The notes beneath the pieces are model-generated. The model worked only from the letters and a program-made list of their open reading frames with translations. It ran no database searches and was not told the DNA's origin. The position numbers were made by a program, and so were the translations under genes. This document shows, one piece after another, positions 50,706 to 59,586 of a stretch of 64,000 nt of DNA. The DNA is from an uncultured Bacteroides sp. GTDB lineage: Bacteria > Bacteroidota > Bacteroidia > Bacteroidales > Bacteroidaceae. The number at the start of each line of letters is the position of its first letter. Position 1 is the stretch's first letter. The DNA lies in contig CABUKU010000016.1 of the NCBI GenBank assembly GCA_902492205.1, forward strand, positions 6,700 to 70,699, read 5' to 3'.

Positions 50706-51911
50706 ATGGAACAGAAGAAAAAAGTAGTTGTAGCATTCAGCGGGGGGCTTGATACCTCATATACCGTAATGTATTTGGCAAAAGAGAAAGGTTATGAAGT
50801 ATATGCTGCATGTGCAAATACAGGTGGTTTCAGCGAAGAACAACTGAAAACCAACGAAGAAAATGCTTATAAACTGGGAGCTGTGAAGTATGTAACTCTT
50901 GATGTAACTGAGGAATATTACGAAAAGAGTTTGAAGTATATGGTGTTCGGTAATGTATTGCGTAACGGAACTTATCCTATTTCCGTAAGTTCGGAACGTA
51001 TATTCCAAGCACTTGCTATCTCACGCTATGCAAATGAGATTGGAGCGGATGCCATTGCCCACGGTTCCACAGGAGCAGGCAACGACCAGATCCGTTTCGA
51101 CATGACATTCCTTGTAATGGCTCCGGGAGTGGAAATCATCACTCTTACCCGTGACATGGCTCTCAGCCGTCAGGAAGAAATTGATTACCTGAACAAGAAT
51201 GGTTTCCCGGCAGACTTCGCCAAATTGAAGTACTCTTATAATGTAGGTTTGTGGGGAACGTCCATCTGTGGCGGTGAAATACTTGATTCGGCACAGGGCC
51301 TGCCCGAAAGTGCTTACTTGAAACAGGTAACCAAGACAGGAAGCGAGGAACTTCGTCTTGAATTCAAGAAAGGCGAGATTCATGCTGTCAATGGCGAAGT
51401 GTTTGAAGACAAGATAGCCGCTATCCAGAAAGTGGAAGAAATCGGTGCGGCTTATGGTATCGGCCGCGATATGCACGTAGGCGATACTATCATAGGCATT
51501 AAGGGACGTGTGGGCTTTGAAGCTGCTGCTCCAATGCTTATTATCGGTGCACATCGTTTCCTCGAGAAATATACTTTGAGCAAATGGCAGCAGTACTGGA
51601 AAGACCAAGTAGCCAACTGGTATGGAATGTTCCTGCACGAAAGCCAGTATCTTGAACCGGTGATGCGCGACATCGAAGCTATGCTTCAGGAATCACAGCG
51701 CAATGTGAACGGTACGGTTATCCTTGAACTCCGTCCGCTTTCCTTCTCTACCGTTGGGGTTGACTCTAAAGATGATTTGGTTAAGACTAAGTTCGGCGAG
51801 TATGGCGAAATGCAGAAAGGCTGGACGGCCGAAGATGCCAAAGGCTTCATCAAAGTGACATCTACCCCGCTGCGTGTTTATTATGCTAACCATAAAGATG
51901 AAGAGATATGA
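50706..51911 (+). CDS. argG: argininosuccinate synthase
   Basis: Joins citrulline and aspartate with ATP. The P-loop AFSGGLDTSY (about 10-19), HGSTGAGNDQIRFDM (near 118-132) and GRVGFEAAAPMLIIGAHRFLEKY are clear. The 401-residue length is normal. The stop overlaps the argC start by 4 bp, so translation is coupled. Confidence 0.96.
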   Translation: MEQKKKVVVAFSGGLDTSYTVMYLAKEKGYEVYAACANTGGFSEEQLKTNEENAYKLGAVKYVTLDVTEEYYEKSLKYMVFGNVLRNGTYPISVSSERIFQALAISRYANEIGADAIAHGSTGAGNDQIRFDMTFLVMAPGVEIITLTRDMALSRQEEIDYLNKNGFPADFAKLKYSYNVGLWGTSICGGEILDSAQGLPESAYLKQVTKTGSEELRLEFKKGEIHAVNGEVFEDKIAAIQKVEEIGAAYGIGRDMHVGDTIIGIKGRVGFEAAAPMLIIGAHRFLEKYTLSKWQQYWKDQVANWYGMFLHESQYLEPVMRDIEAMLQESQRNVNGTVILELRPLSFSTVGVDSKDDLVKTKFGEYGEMQKGWTAEDAKGFIKVTSTPLRVYYANHKDEEI

Positions 51912-52876
51912 TTAAAGTTGGAATCATAGGAGGGGCGGGCTACACTGCCGGAGAACTTATTCGTCTTTTGTTAAACCATCCTGATGCCGAGATAGTGTTT
52001 ATCAACAGCAGCAGCAATGCGGGAAACAAGATTACGGATGTGCACGAAGGTTTGTATGGTGAAACCGATCTTACGTTTACCGACGAATTGCCTTTGGATG
52101 AGATTGATGTACTTTTCTTTTGCACGGCTCACGGCGATACCAGAAAGTTCATGGAGAGCCACAATGTGCCCGAAGAGCTGAAGATAATAGATCTCTCTAT
52201 GGATTACCGCATCGAGAGCGAAGAACATGATTTCTTGTATGGCTTGCCGGAACTGAACCGCCGCGCCATTTGCAAGGCAAATCATGTAGCCAATCCGGGA
52301 TGTTTTGCAACTTGCATTCAGTTGGGATTGTTGCCGCTTGCCAAGCATTTGATGCTGAATGATGATGTTATGGTGAACGCCATTACAGGAAGTACCGGAG
52401 CCGGGGTAAAGCCGGGAGCCACTTCCCACTTCAGTTGGCGTAACAATAACATGTCTGTCTATAAACCGTTCAGCCACCAGCATGTGCCCGAGATTAAACA
52501 ATCCTTGAAGCAACTGCAAAACAGCTTTGATTCGGAGATTGATTTCATCCCTTACAGGGGCGACTTCCCCCGCGGTATCTTTGCCACTTTGGTTGTAAAG
52601 ACTAAGGTTGAGCTGAGTGAAATAGAGCGTATGTATGAGGAATATTATGCAAAAGATTCTTTCGTTCATATCGTTGATAAGAATATAGACTTGAAACAAG
52701 TGGTAAATACGAACAAATGCCTTATCCATCTGGAGAAGCGTGGCGATAAGTTACTTATCATTTCCTGTATTGACAACTTGCTGAAAGGTGCATCGGGACA
52801 AGCGGTTCACAACATGAACCTCATGTTCGGTTTGGAAGAAACAATTGGATTAAAGCTGAAACCATCAGCGTTTTAA
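51908..52876 (+). CDS. argC: N-acetyl(succinyl)-gamma-glutamyl-phosphate reductase
   Basis: NADPH-dependent reductase, third step of the arginine pathway. The N-terminal GIIGGAGYTAGELIRLL (4-20) binds NADP; the catalytic Cys is in NPGCFATCIQLGLLPLA (near 134). GSTGAGVKPG and HQHVPEI are also conserved. In this organism the natural substrate is probably the N-succinyl form, given the carbamoyltransferase at 62304. It is followed by a 111-bp spacer made of heptad repeats. Confidence 0.95.
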   Translation: MIKVGIIGGAGYTAGELIRLLLNHPDAEIVFINSSSNAGNKITDVHEGLYGETDLTFTDELPLDEIDVLFFCTAHGDTRKFMESHNVPEELKIIDLSMDYRIESEEHDFLYGLPELNRRAICKANHVANPGCFATCIQLGLLPLAKHLMLNDDVMVNAITGSTGAGVKPGATSHFSWRNNNMSVYKPFSHQHVPEIKQSLKQLQNSFDSEIDFIPYRGDFPRGIFATLVVKTKVELSEIERMYEEYYAKDSFVHIVDKNIDLKQVVNTNKCLIHLEKRGDKLLIISCIDNLLKGASGQAVHNMNLMFGLEETIGLKLKPSAF

Positions 52877-52982
52877 TTAGTGATTAGTTTTTTAGTGATT
52901 AGTGATTAGCAAGTTAATCACTAATCACTAACTCGCTAATCACTAAACATTAATCACTAATCACTAAAAAACTAATCACTAA
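52877..52982. repeat. CTAATCACT heptad element with a 32-bp perfect inverted repeat, argC-argD junction
   Basis: The arms 52877-52908 and 52951-52982 are exact reverse complements over 32 bp; the 42-bp loop holds further TAATCAC heptads. The left arm abuts the argC stop and the right arm ends 5 bp before the argD ATG. The right end (CACTAATCACTAAAAAAC plus TAATCACTAA) is the same as before rhaT, in the same orientation. Confidence 0.93.
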
Positions 52983-52987
52983 GAAAA

Positions 52988-54115
52988 ATGAATTTATTCG
53001 ACGTATATCCGTTATTTGACATTAACATAGTCAAAGGAAAAGGCTGCCATGTGTGGGATGACAAAGGAACGGAATATCTCGACCTCTACGGAGGTCATGC
53101 CGTTATCTCTATCGGACACGCACAGCCGCATTATGTGGAAATGATCAGTCGGCAAGTAGCGGAATTGGGCTTTTATTCCAATTCGGTCATAAACAATCTC
53201 CAAAAGGAAGTAGCAAAGCGCTTGGGTGAAATATCCGGTTATGACGATTATTCTTTATTCCTGATAAACTCCGGTGCGGAGGCAAATGAGAACGCTTTGA
53301 AGCTGGCTTCTTTCTATAACGGTCGCACCCGTGTTATCTCTTTCAACAAAGCATTCCACGGTCGCACTTCCTTAGCGGTGGAGGTTACAAACAATCCGAA
53401 GATTATAGCTCCCATCAATGATAACAACCATGTTACCTACTTGGAACTGAATGACATTGAAGCTGTAAAAGCCGAACTGTCCAAAGGTGATGTTTGTGCG
53501 GTTATCATTGAAGGAATACAAGGAGTGGGAGGTATCAAGGTTCCTACCAACGAATTTATGCAACAACTTCGTGAGGCATGTACCCAAACGGGAACTATCC
53601 TTGTTCTGGATGAAATACAATCCGGTTACGGACGTAGCGGTAAGTTCTTCGCCCACCAACATGCAGACATCCGTCCCGATATTATTACCGTAGCCAAAGG
53701 TATCGGCAACGGCTTTCCTATGGGCGGTGTGCTTATCAGCCCCATGTTTACTCCCGTCTACGGACAGTTGGGGACAACCTTCGGAGGAAATCACTTGGCT
53801 TGTGCTGCTGCCATTGCCGTGCTCGATGTGATGAAGCAAGAGAATTTGGTAGACAATGCTGCTAAAGTAGGCACTTATTTGCTGGAACAGTTGAAGCAAT
53901 TCCCTCAAATCAAAGAAGTGCGTGGCGAAGGTTTGATGATAGGACTTGAGTTTGCCGAACCAATCAAGGAACTTCGCACGAAGTTGCTCTTTGAACAGAA
54001 AGTATTCACGGGAGTGAGCGGCACGAATGTTCTTCGTCTGTTGCCGCCTCTTTGCCTGACTATGGATGAGGCCGACGATTTCTTGGAGAGATTCAAGAAG
54101 TGTTTGTATAGCTGA
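52988..54115 (+). CDS. argD: N-acyl-ornithine aminotransferase (acetyl/succinylornithine)
   Basis: A PLP-dependent class III aminotransferase of 375 residues. Seen are YLDLYGGHAVISIGHAQPHYVE, FINSGAEANENALKLA, FHGRTSLAVEVT, LDEIQSGYGRSGKFFAHQH and the PLP lysine in TVAKGIGNGFPMGGVL. It transfers the amino group in the fourth step of the arginine pathway. It is the last gene before the terminator at 54165-54197; its ribosome-binding region is the end of the heptad element. Confidence 0.94.
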   Translation: MNLFDVYPLFDINIVKGKGCHVWDDKGTEYLDLYGGHAVISIGHAQPHYVEMISRQVAELGFYSNSVINNLQKEVAKRLGEISGYDDYSLFLINSGAEANENALKLASFYNGRTRVISFNKAFHGRTSLAVEVTNNPKIIAPINDNNHVTYLELNDIEAVKAELSKGDVCAVIIEGIQGVGGIKVPTNEFMQQLREACTQTGTILVLDEIQSGYGRSGKFFAHQHADIRPDIITVAKGIGNGFPMGGVLISPMFTPVYGQLGTTFGGNHLACAAAIAVLDVMKQENLVDNAAKVGTYLLEQLKQFPQIKEVRGEGLMIGLEFAEPIKELRTKLLFEQKVFTGVSGTNVLRLLPPLCLTMDEADDFLERFKKCLYS

Positions 54116-54164
54116 TTAAAGCTTCCGGGAACGGTGAGATGAAAAGAAGTACTAATGGATTTAT

Positions 54165-54197
54165 GCGTGGAAACTAACAATTCCACGCTGTTTTTTT
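54165..54197 (+). terminator. argD terminator
   Basis: GCGTGGAA (54165-54172) pairs perfectly with TTCCACGC (54181-54188), 8-nt loop, followed by TG and seven T residues. Confidence 0.88.
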
Positions 54198-54221
54198 ATC
54201 TGTTTACTTGGCTCGTATTAG

Positions 54222-54313
54222 CTTACGCACAATATGTGCATTAGCTTATGCACATATTGTGATGTATCTTTTGCACATTATGTGCGTAAGCTTATCTACA
54301 TAGTGTGCGAAAG
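54222..54313. repeat. four-unit GCACATATTGTGC-like array, 23-bp period (array D)
   Basis: CAC-N5-GTG palindromes are centred at 54233, 54256, 54279 and 54302, exactly 23 bp apart; the fourth has TAC in place of CAC. Cores are AATAT, ATATT, ATTAT and ATAGT. The flanks GCTTACGCAC and TGCGTAAGC are also inverted relative to each other, so the array folds on larger scales as well. Confidence 0.9.
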
Positions 54314-54442
54314 GTAATATGCAAGTACGGAAACACTAAATAATGCGGAGAAAAAACAGAGTTATTCGGGTTGCCCCGATTAAAATGTAAGATAAAAAAG
54401 TGAAAATACCTGCAAATTTATGGCGTTTTCACTTTTAACTTT

Positions 54443-54450
54443 TAACTTTG
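54443..54450 (+). promoter_or_regulatory. -7 box (TAACTTTG) for proC
   Basis: An exact TAnnTTTG match 17 bp upstream of the ATG at 54468; it excludes the longer frame from 54420. Confidence 0.6.
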
Positions 54451-54467
54451 TCAAAAATAAGAAGAGT

Positions 54468-55241
54468 ATGAAAGTAGCAATTATCGGAGCGGGAAACATG
54501 GGCGGAGCTATTGCCTGTGGTCTGGCACAAGGAAAAATTATCAATACAAGTGATATTACGGTTGCTAATCCGAGTAACGGTAAGCTGGAAGCGATAAAGG
54601 GGGAATATCCCGATATTGCTGTGACAAACGATAACCATGAAGCCATGATCGATGCTGATATTATAATCTTGGCGGTGAAGCCTTGGCTGATGGAACAGGT
54701 ACTTAGTATTTTTACTTTCAATCCGGAGAAGCAAATCCTTGTTTCCGTAGCATCCGGAATCAGTTTTGACAAACTTGCCGAAAGCGTAGGCCCGGAAATT
54801 ACCATGTTCAGAGTTATTCCCAATACCGCTATCTCCGAACTTGCGAGTATGACAATAATCGCTTCACGTAATGCTTCGGTGGAACAAGAGAAACTGATGT
54901 TGGATATATTCAATGAAATGGGACTTGCGATGCTTGTTCCCGAAGAAAAAATGTCCGCGGCTACTTCTCTCACTTCTTGCGGCATTGCTTACGTCTTGAA
55001 ATACATTCAGGCAGGAATGCAGGCAGGCGTAGAAATGGGCATCCGTCCGGCAGACGGGATGAAAATGATTGCCCAATCTGTAAAAGGAGCGGCCGAACTT
55101 ATACTGAACAACGACACGCACCCTTCTGTAGAAATAGACAAGGTTACAACTCCGGGAGGAATTACAATCAAGGGAATTAATGAATTGGAGCACGAGGGCT
55201 TTACATCGGCTGTCATAAAAGCGATGAAGGCTTCCTGCTAA
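54468..55241 (+). CDS. proC: pyrroline-5-carboxylate reductase
   Basis: Last step of proline synthesis. The N-terminal Rossmann motif is KVAIIGAGNMGGAIACGLAQG; AVKPW, FRVIPNTA and the C-terminal TTPGGITIKGINELEHEGFTSAVIKA are the P5CR signatures. The protein has 257 residues from the start at 54468. proB and proA lie 5 kb downstream. The XRE/cupin gene follows after 29 bp, so it may share the proC transcript. Confidence 0.95.
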   Translation: MKVAIIGAGNMGGAIACGLAQGKIINTSDITVANPSNGKLEAIKGEYPDIAVTNDNHEAMIDADIIILAVKPWLMEQVLSIFTFNPEKQILVSVASGISFDKLAESVGPEITMFRVIPNTAISELASMTIIASRNASVEQEKLMLDIFNEMGLAMLVPEEKMSAATSLTSCGIAYVLKYIQAGMQAGVEMGIRPADGMKMIAQSVKGAAELILNNDTHPSVEIDKVTTPGGITIKGINELEHEGFTSAVIKAMKASC

Positions 55242-55270
55242 TTAATCAACTAAAATTTATAATATATACT

Positions 55271-55825
55271 ATGAACGATCAAATAAGACAAATAGCAGAA
55301 CGCTTGCGCGGATTACGCGAAGTCTTGGAACTTTCGGCAGAAGATGTGGCAAAGGCTTGTGATATATCGGTGGAAGAATACCGCTTGGCAGAAAGTGGTG
55401 AAGCGGATATTTCGGTAAGCATGTTGCAAAGAATAGCACGTGAATATGAAATTGCTCTTGATGCCCTGATGTTTGGCGAAGAACCTAAAATGAGTTCTTA
55501 TTTCCTCACCCGTGCAGGAATGGGAGTATCTATCGAGCGAACCAAAGCATATAAATATCAGTCATTGGCTTCCGGGTTCATGCACCGCAAGGCCGATCCG
55601 TTTATTGTAACGGTGGAGCCTAAACCGGATGATGTGGCGATGCATTTTAATTCTCATGGAGGACAAGAGTTTAATCTGGTTATTTCCGGACGCATGCTTC
55701 TCAGCATCAATGGCAAGGAGTTGATCCTGAATCCGGGAGACAGCATTTATTTTAATTCGAAACTGCCTCACGGGATGCAGGCTTTAGACGGACAAACACT
55801 AAAATTCTTAGCGATAATTATTTAA
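55271..55825 (+). CDS. XRE-family regulator with C-terminal cupin domain
   Basis: A 184-residue regulator: an N-terminal Cro/C1 helix-turn-helix (GLREVLELSAEDVAKACDISVEEYRLAESGE, about 13-43) and a C-terminal cupin (FIVTVEPKPDDVAMHFNSHGGQEFNLVISGRMLLSING, NPGDSIYFNSKLPHGMQAL). Such proteins often sense a metabolite of the pathway they control. It lies 4 bp upstream of the acyl-CoA synthetase, so the synthetase and its substrate are the likely target and signal. Confidence 0.9.
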   Translation: MNDQIRQIAERLRGLREVLELSAEDVAKACDISVEEYRLAESGEADISVSMLQRIAREYEIALDALMFGEEPKMSSYFLTRAGMGVSIERTKAYKYQSLASGFMHRKADPFIVTVEPKPDDVAMHFNSHGGQEFNLVISGRMLLSINGKELILNPGDSIYFNSKLPHGMQALDGQTLKFLAIII

Positions 55826-55829
55826 TAAG

Positions 55830-57488
55830 ATGATAGAAAGATTTCTCGAACAAACAGCCTTCACTTCACAGGAAGACTTTATAAGGAACTTAAAGATTAA
55901 AGTTCCCGAAAACTTCAATTTCGGTTATGATGTTGTAGATGCGTGGGCTGCCGAGGCTCCGGACAAACCGGCTTTACTGTGGACAAATGACCACGGTGAA
56001 GAACGTCAGTTTACTTTTGCCGAGATGAAGAAATACACGGATGCAACCGCATCCTATTTCCAAAGTCTTGGCATAGGGCATGGAGATATGGTAATGCTTA
56101 TCTTGAAAAGACGTTATGAGTTCTGGTTTTCCATTGTAGCCCTTCATAAGCTGGGTGCTGTGGTAATTCCTGCTACTCACTTGCTGACAAAGAAAGATAT
56201 AGTTTACCGTAACAAGGCCGCCGATATTAAAATGATTGTTGCAGCAGGTGAAGACGTGATAACCAAGCACATTATAGATGCTTTGCCCGATTCTCCTTCC
56301 ATCAAGAAACTGGTATCCGTAGGTCCTGAGATACCCGAAGGGTTTGAAGACTTCCATAAGGGAATTGAGAATGCGGCTCCTTTCGTCCGCCCGGAACATG
56401 CCAACAGCAATGACGATATATCTTTGATGTACTTTACATCGGGAACTACAGGAGAACCAAAGATGGTTGCCCATGATTTTACTTATCCGTTAGGACATAT
56501 CGTAACAGGCAGCTTTTGGCATAATCTGCACGAAAACAGCCTTCACCTCACTATTGCCGATACGGGCTGGGGAAAAGCTGTGTGGGGAAAACTTTACGGA
56601 CAATGGATTGCCGGAGCCAATGTGTTTGTCTACGACCATGAGAAGTTTACTCCTGCCGAGATATTAAAGAAGATACAGGATCATCACATCACTTCGCTGT
56701 GTGCGCCTCCTACAATCTTCCGCTTCCTTATTCGTGAAGACTTGACGAAGTATGATCTTTCTTCTCTGAAATATTGCACGATTGCGGGTGAAGCTTTGAA
56801 TCCTGCCGTATATGATACCTTTAAGAAACTGACTGGTATCAAGTTGATGGAAGGTTTCGGTCAGACAGAAACGACATTGACTGTAGCCACTTTCCCGTGG
56901 ATGGAACCGAAACCCGGAAGTATGGGTGTGCCTAACCCTCAATATGATGTGGATTTGATTGCACCTGACGGACGTTCGGTGGAAGACGGTGAGCAGGGAC
57001 AAATTGTGGTTCGTACGGATAAAGGCAAACCTCTTGGCTTGTTTAAAGAATATTATCGTGATCCGCAGCGTACTTCCGAGGCTTGGCATGGTGGTATCTA
57101 TTACACAGGTGACGTGGCATGGAAAGATGAAGACGGCTATCTTTGGTTTGTAGGTCGTGCGGACGATGTAATCAAGAGTTCCGGTTACCGTATCGGCCCG
57201 TTCGAGGTAGAGAGTGCTTTGATGACTCACCCGGCAGTAGTGGAATGTGCTATTACGGGAGTGCCCGACGAGATTCGCGGTCAGGTAGTGAAAGCAACTA
57301 TTGTTCTAGGCAAAGATTATAAGGACAGGGCAGGAGAAGAGTTAGTCAAAGAACTGCAAAACCATGTAAAGAAAGTAACTGCTCCTTATAAATATCCACG
57401 CGTAATAGAGTTTGTGGAAGAACTACCCAAGACAATCAGTGGAAAGATCCGTCGCGTAGAGATTAGAGATAACGACAGTTCGAAATAA
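55830..57488 (+). CDS. AMP-dependent acyl-CoA synthetase (medium-chain/aryl type)
   Basis: A 552-residue ANL-family ligase that makes acyl-CoA from a carboxylate, ATP and CoA. The AMP motif is YFTSGTTGEPKMVAHDF (near 202-218), then EGFGQTETTLTV, YYTGDVAWKDEDGYLWFVGRADDVIKSSGYRIG, and the catalytic lysine in KTISGKIRRVEIR. It resembles MACS-type and phenylacetate/isovalerate-type ligases rather than Acs; the acid is unknown. With the XRE/cupin regulator it forms a small regulated unit ending in the terminator at 57498-57533. Confidence 0.9.
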   Translation: MIERFLEQTAFTSQEDFIRNLKIKVPENFNFGYDVVDAWAAEAPDKPALLWTNDHGEERQFTFAEMKKYTDATASYFQSLGIGHGDMVMLILKRRYEFWFSIVALHKLGAVVIPATHLLTKKDIVYRNKAADIKMIVAAGEDVITKHIIDALPDSPSIKKLVSVGPEIPEGFEDFHKGIENAAPFVRPEHANSNDDISLMYFTSGTTGEPKMVAHDFTYPLGHIVTGSFWHNLHENSLHLTIADTGWGKAVWGKLYGQWIAGANVFVYDHEKFTPAEILKKIQDHHITSLCAPPTIFRFLIREDLTKYDLSSLKYCTIAGEALNPAVYDTFKKLTGIKLMEGFGQTETTLTVATFPWMEPKPGSMGVPNPQYDVDLIAPDGRSVEDGEQGQIVVRTDKGKPLGLFKEYYRDPQRTSEAWHGGIYYTGDVAWKDEDGYLWFVGRADDVIKSSGYRIGPFEVESALMTHPAVVECAITGVPDEIRGQVVKATIVLGKDYKDRAGEELVKELQNHVKKVTAPYKYPRVIEFVEELPKTISGKIRRVEIRDNDSSK

Positions 57489-57497
57489 ATGCTTATT

Positions 57498-57533
57498 AAA
57501 AAGGCCGGTTCTGTTCGGGGAACTGGCCTTTTT
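57498..57533. terminator. bidirectional terminator
   Basis: AAAAAGGCCGGTTC pairs with GAACTGGCCTTTTT (57498-57511 with 57520-57533, one G-U pair), between the convergent synthetase and GH84 genes. Confidence 0.9.
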
Positions 57534-57545
57534 CTTTTATAATTA

Positions 57546-59435
57546 TCATTTTGCTTTGGCTTCTTCCATTGTTCCGGTGTATTTCTTTATATCGTAACTG
57601 ATATTGTCATTTAGCTTCTTTCCGTATTTGATGTTGAAACATCCCGTTGCAATTTTGAATACTTCATTTACCAATGGCTCAAGTACCAAGCTTCCCGTCT
57701 TGATTCCCGGTTGATAAGGATTTACATTATAAGACTTGGCAATGTTAATGCTTTGATCTCTTAATGCTTGTATATGATTATACTTTCTCATAAACAAACC
57801 GGCATTGTTTGTTTCCAAAGCATCGAGCATGGCAAAGACTTCTGTTCCCATCTCTCCCAATACTTTAAACTGATATATCCACGGAGTAATGTCTTTAACT
57901 AATGTTGCATTGTCTTTGCTTGTCAGGAGAATATCCGATGCTTCGATAATCCTTTCGAATTCATCTTTCAATACTTTGCAGTCTTCTTTGTTTAGTTGTC
58001 CTTGCTTGTATTCATCCAGGAACTTGTCGGCAACAGGTTTTATGTTAGCCGATTCTTTTCTGCGGTAGTTATGACCGTTAGGACCTAAGTCGGAATTGTG
58101 CATAACGAATGTTCTAAGTGCTTCGGTATTTTCGGGCATCAGTTCCTTGAGAACATCTTCCCATGCTTGCTTACTGTTATAGTCAGTCATATTCCATGTA
58201 TAAGATGCAATTCCGTAAATAGCCACTTTGGATGCTTCGGCATGTTCCATCGGATTACTCATGAAACCACTCATATCCTTTTTGATACTTTTATCCATTC
58301 CGTATATTTCCCCCATAACGATGTGGTCGCGTGCAAAGTCGGTAACCGGGAAATTCCACCACACATAAGCAGGGCGGTTAATCTGACGGTTCACCCACTG
58401 CAAACCTTCTTTGGTGATGTCGGTTACCACATGATCCCCTGTCCACATGATTTGAACGTTCGGGTTCAGTTCTTTGCCCAGTGTGGGTAAATAGTCTTTC
58501 TTGGATTTAGACCAACCTCTGTTATATATCGTGGGGCACATGATAAGCTGACTGATGTCTTTCTTTACCCTTACAAAAGACTCGTCAAGGTAATTCAGCA
58601 GTTCTGCCTGCCGTGACGGATTAGTACCTTCTCCCGTAATGTCGTCAAAGAATACGGCGAATGAACGTACTCCCAACTGATACATATTTTCAAATTTGGC
58701 AAGTAAGAGGTTGCGGTCCTCATCATTCCATTTAATATCCTTTCCCGGATGAATGGCCCACATGAAGTCAACTTTGTTCTCTTTGGCTATTTTCACCAAA
58801 TTCCTTAGTTGTGCCGCTTCCTTTTCGGGATAAGGCAAACGCCAGTTGGGCGAACTGTGGTAAGGATCGTCTTTTGGCCCGTAGATATAAGTATTCATTT
58901 TGAATTTGCCATAGAATCGCAGTTGGCTGATTCGGTCTTCATAGCTCCAAGGTGTCCCATAGAAACCTTCTACCACACCACGATACCTGATGTCGGGATA
59001 ATCTGTTATTTCCACTGCCGGGATTGTATCACCTTTGAGTAGTTGGGATAAGGTTTGTATGGCATAAAAAGTACCGCTCTCATTATTTCCTGCAATAACA
59101 AGTTGTTTGTCATTGACAAGCAGATAATATCCTTCGGGTATGTTGGGGATTAACTTGGAATACTTTTTGACGGACTTATCGCCTTTCTCACCTATATATA
59201 TTTGAAACTGACTGTTTTTGTCCTCTTGTTTGGACGATAGTAGTTTCTTTAATGCATTAGTGGCAGTAACGTCTGCATCCGCTGCTCCGGTTAATTGGTA
59301 ACTGTTTGGCAAGATAATATTTCCACCTGTTGTCTTTACCTGCTGCGGGGTTGGCTGTACATGGATTTCTTGTGCATATGTCATGCCGGCATAAATGCAA
59401 CATAGAAGAGAGCATAGCTTTGTTTTCAGTTTCAT
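57546..59435 (-). CDS. GH84 beta-N-acetylglucosaminidase (short paralogue)
   Basis: A second GH84 enzyme of 629 residues with a signal peptide ending TYAQ (22). It has the N-terminal GH20b-like domain (about 25-145), the GH84 barrel (from YRGVVEGFYGTPWS near 151) with catalytic D264-D265 in FAVFFDDITGEGTN, and a helical C-terminal domain. It lacks the discoidin-like C-terminal modules of the 851-residue paralogue at 28925-31480, with which it shares long identical stretches (for example FYGKFKMN and YGPKDDPYHS). It is a single gene, with its -7 box at 59467-59474. Confidence 0.93.
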   Translation of the reverse strand: MKLKTKLCSLLCCIYAGMTYAQEIHVQPTPQQVKTTGGNIILPNSYQLTGAADADVTATNALKKLLSSKQEDKNSQFQIYIGEKGDKSVKKYSKLIPNIPEGYYLLVNDKQLVIAGNNESGTFYAIQTLSQLLKGDTIPAVEITDYPDIRYRGVVEGFYGTPWSYEDRISQLRFYGKFKMNTYIYGPKDDPYHSSPNWRLPYPEKEAAQLRNLVKIAKENKVDFMWAIHPGKDIKWNDEDRNLLLAKFENMYQLGVRSFAVFFDDITGEGTNPSRQAELLNYLDESFVRVKKDISQLIMCPTIYNRGWSKSKKDYLPTLGKELNPNVQIMWTGDHVVTDITKEGLQWVNRQINRPAYVWWNFPVTDFARDHIVMGEIYGMDKSIKKDMSGFMSNPMEHAEASKVAIYGIASYTWNMTDYNSKQAWEDVLKELMPENTEALRTFVMHNSDLGPNGHNYRRKESANIKPVADKFLDEYKQGQLNKEDCKVLKDEFERIIEASDILLTSKDNATLVKDITPWIYQFKVLGEMGTEVFAMLDALETNNAGLFMRKYNHIQALRDQSINIAKSYNVNPYQPGIKTGSLVLEPLVNEVFKIATGCFNIKYGKKLNDNISYDIKKYTGTMEEAKAK

Positions 59436-59466
59436 GATGCTTTGTTATATTAGATCTAATGAGTTG

Positions 59467-59474
59467 CAAAAATA
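59467..59474 (-). promoter_or_regulatory. -7 box (TATTTTTG) for the GH84 gene at 57546
   Basis: An exact TAnnTTTG match on the minus strand, 31 bp upstream of the start. Confidence 0.55.
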
Positions 59475-59548
59475 AGATAAAAAGAATATTACCCGGAATA
59501 TTTTTGTAAATATTCCTGTTTCCGTGAAACAATATGCCTGACTTTTGT

Positions 59549-59556
59549 TATATTTG
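59549..59556 (+). promoter_or_regulatory. -7 box (TATATTTG) for the DUF2007 gene
   Basis: An exact TAnnTTTG match 30 bp upstream of the ATG at 59587. Confidence 0.6.
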
Positions 59557-59586
59557 TAATATAAGTATCACCTAAAAGTTAAAGAT

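Larger units (their letters stand above)
54116..54467. other. argD-proC intergenic region
   Basis: A 352-bp spacer with, in order, the argD terminator (54165-54197), array D (54222-54313), an A-rich tract and the proC -7 box (54443-54450). No gene is supported. Confidence 0.7.

Noticed and set aside
52877..52982. Heptad repeats as ends of an insertion sequence
   Set aside because: There is no transposase and no target-site duplication, and the inverted repeat spans an intra-operon spacer ending next to a start codon in two unrelated operons.
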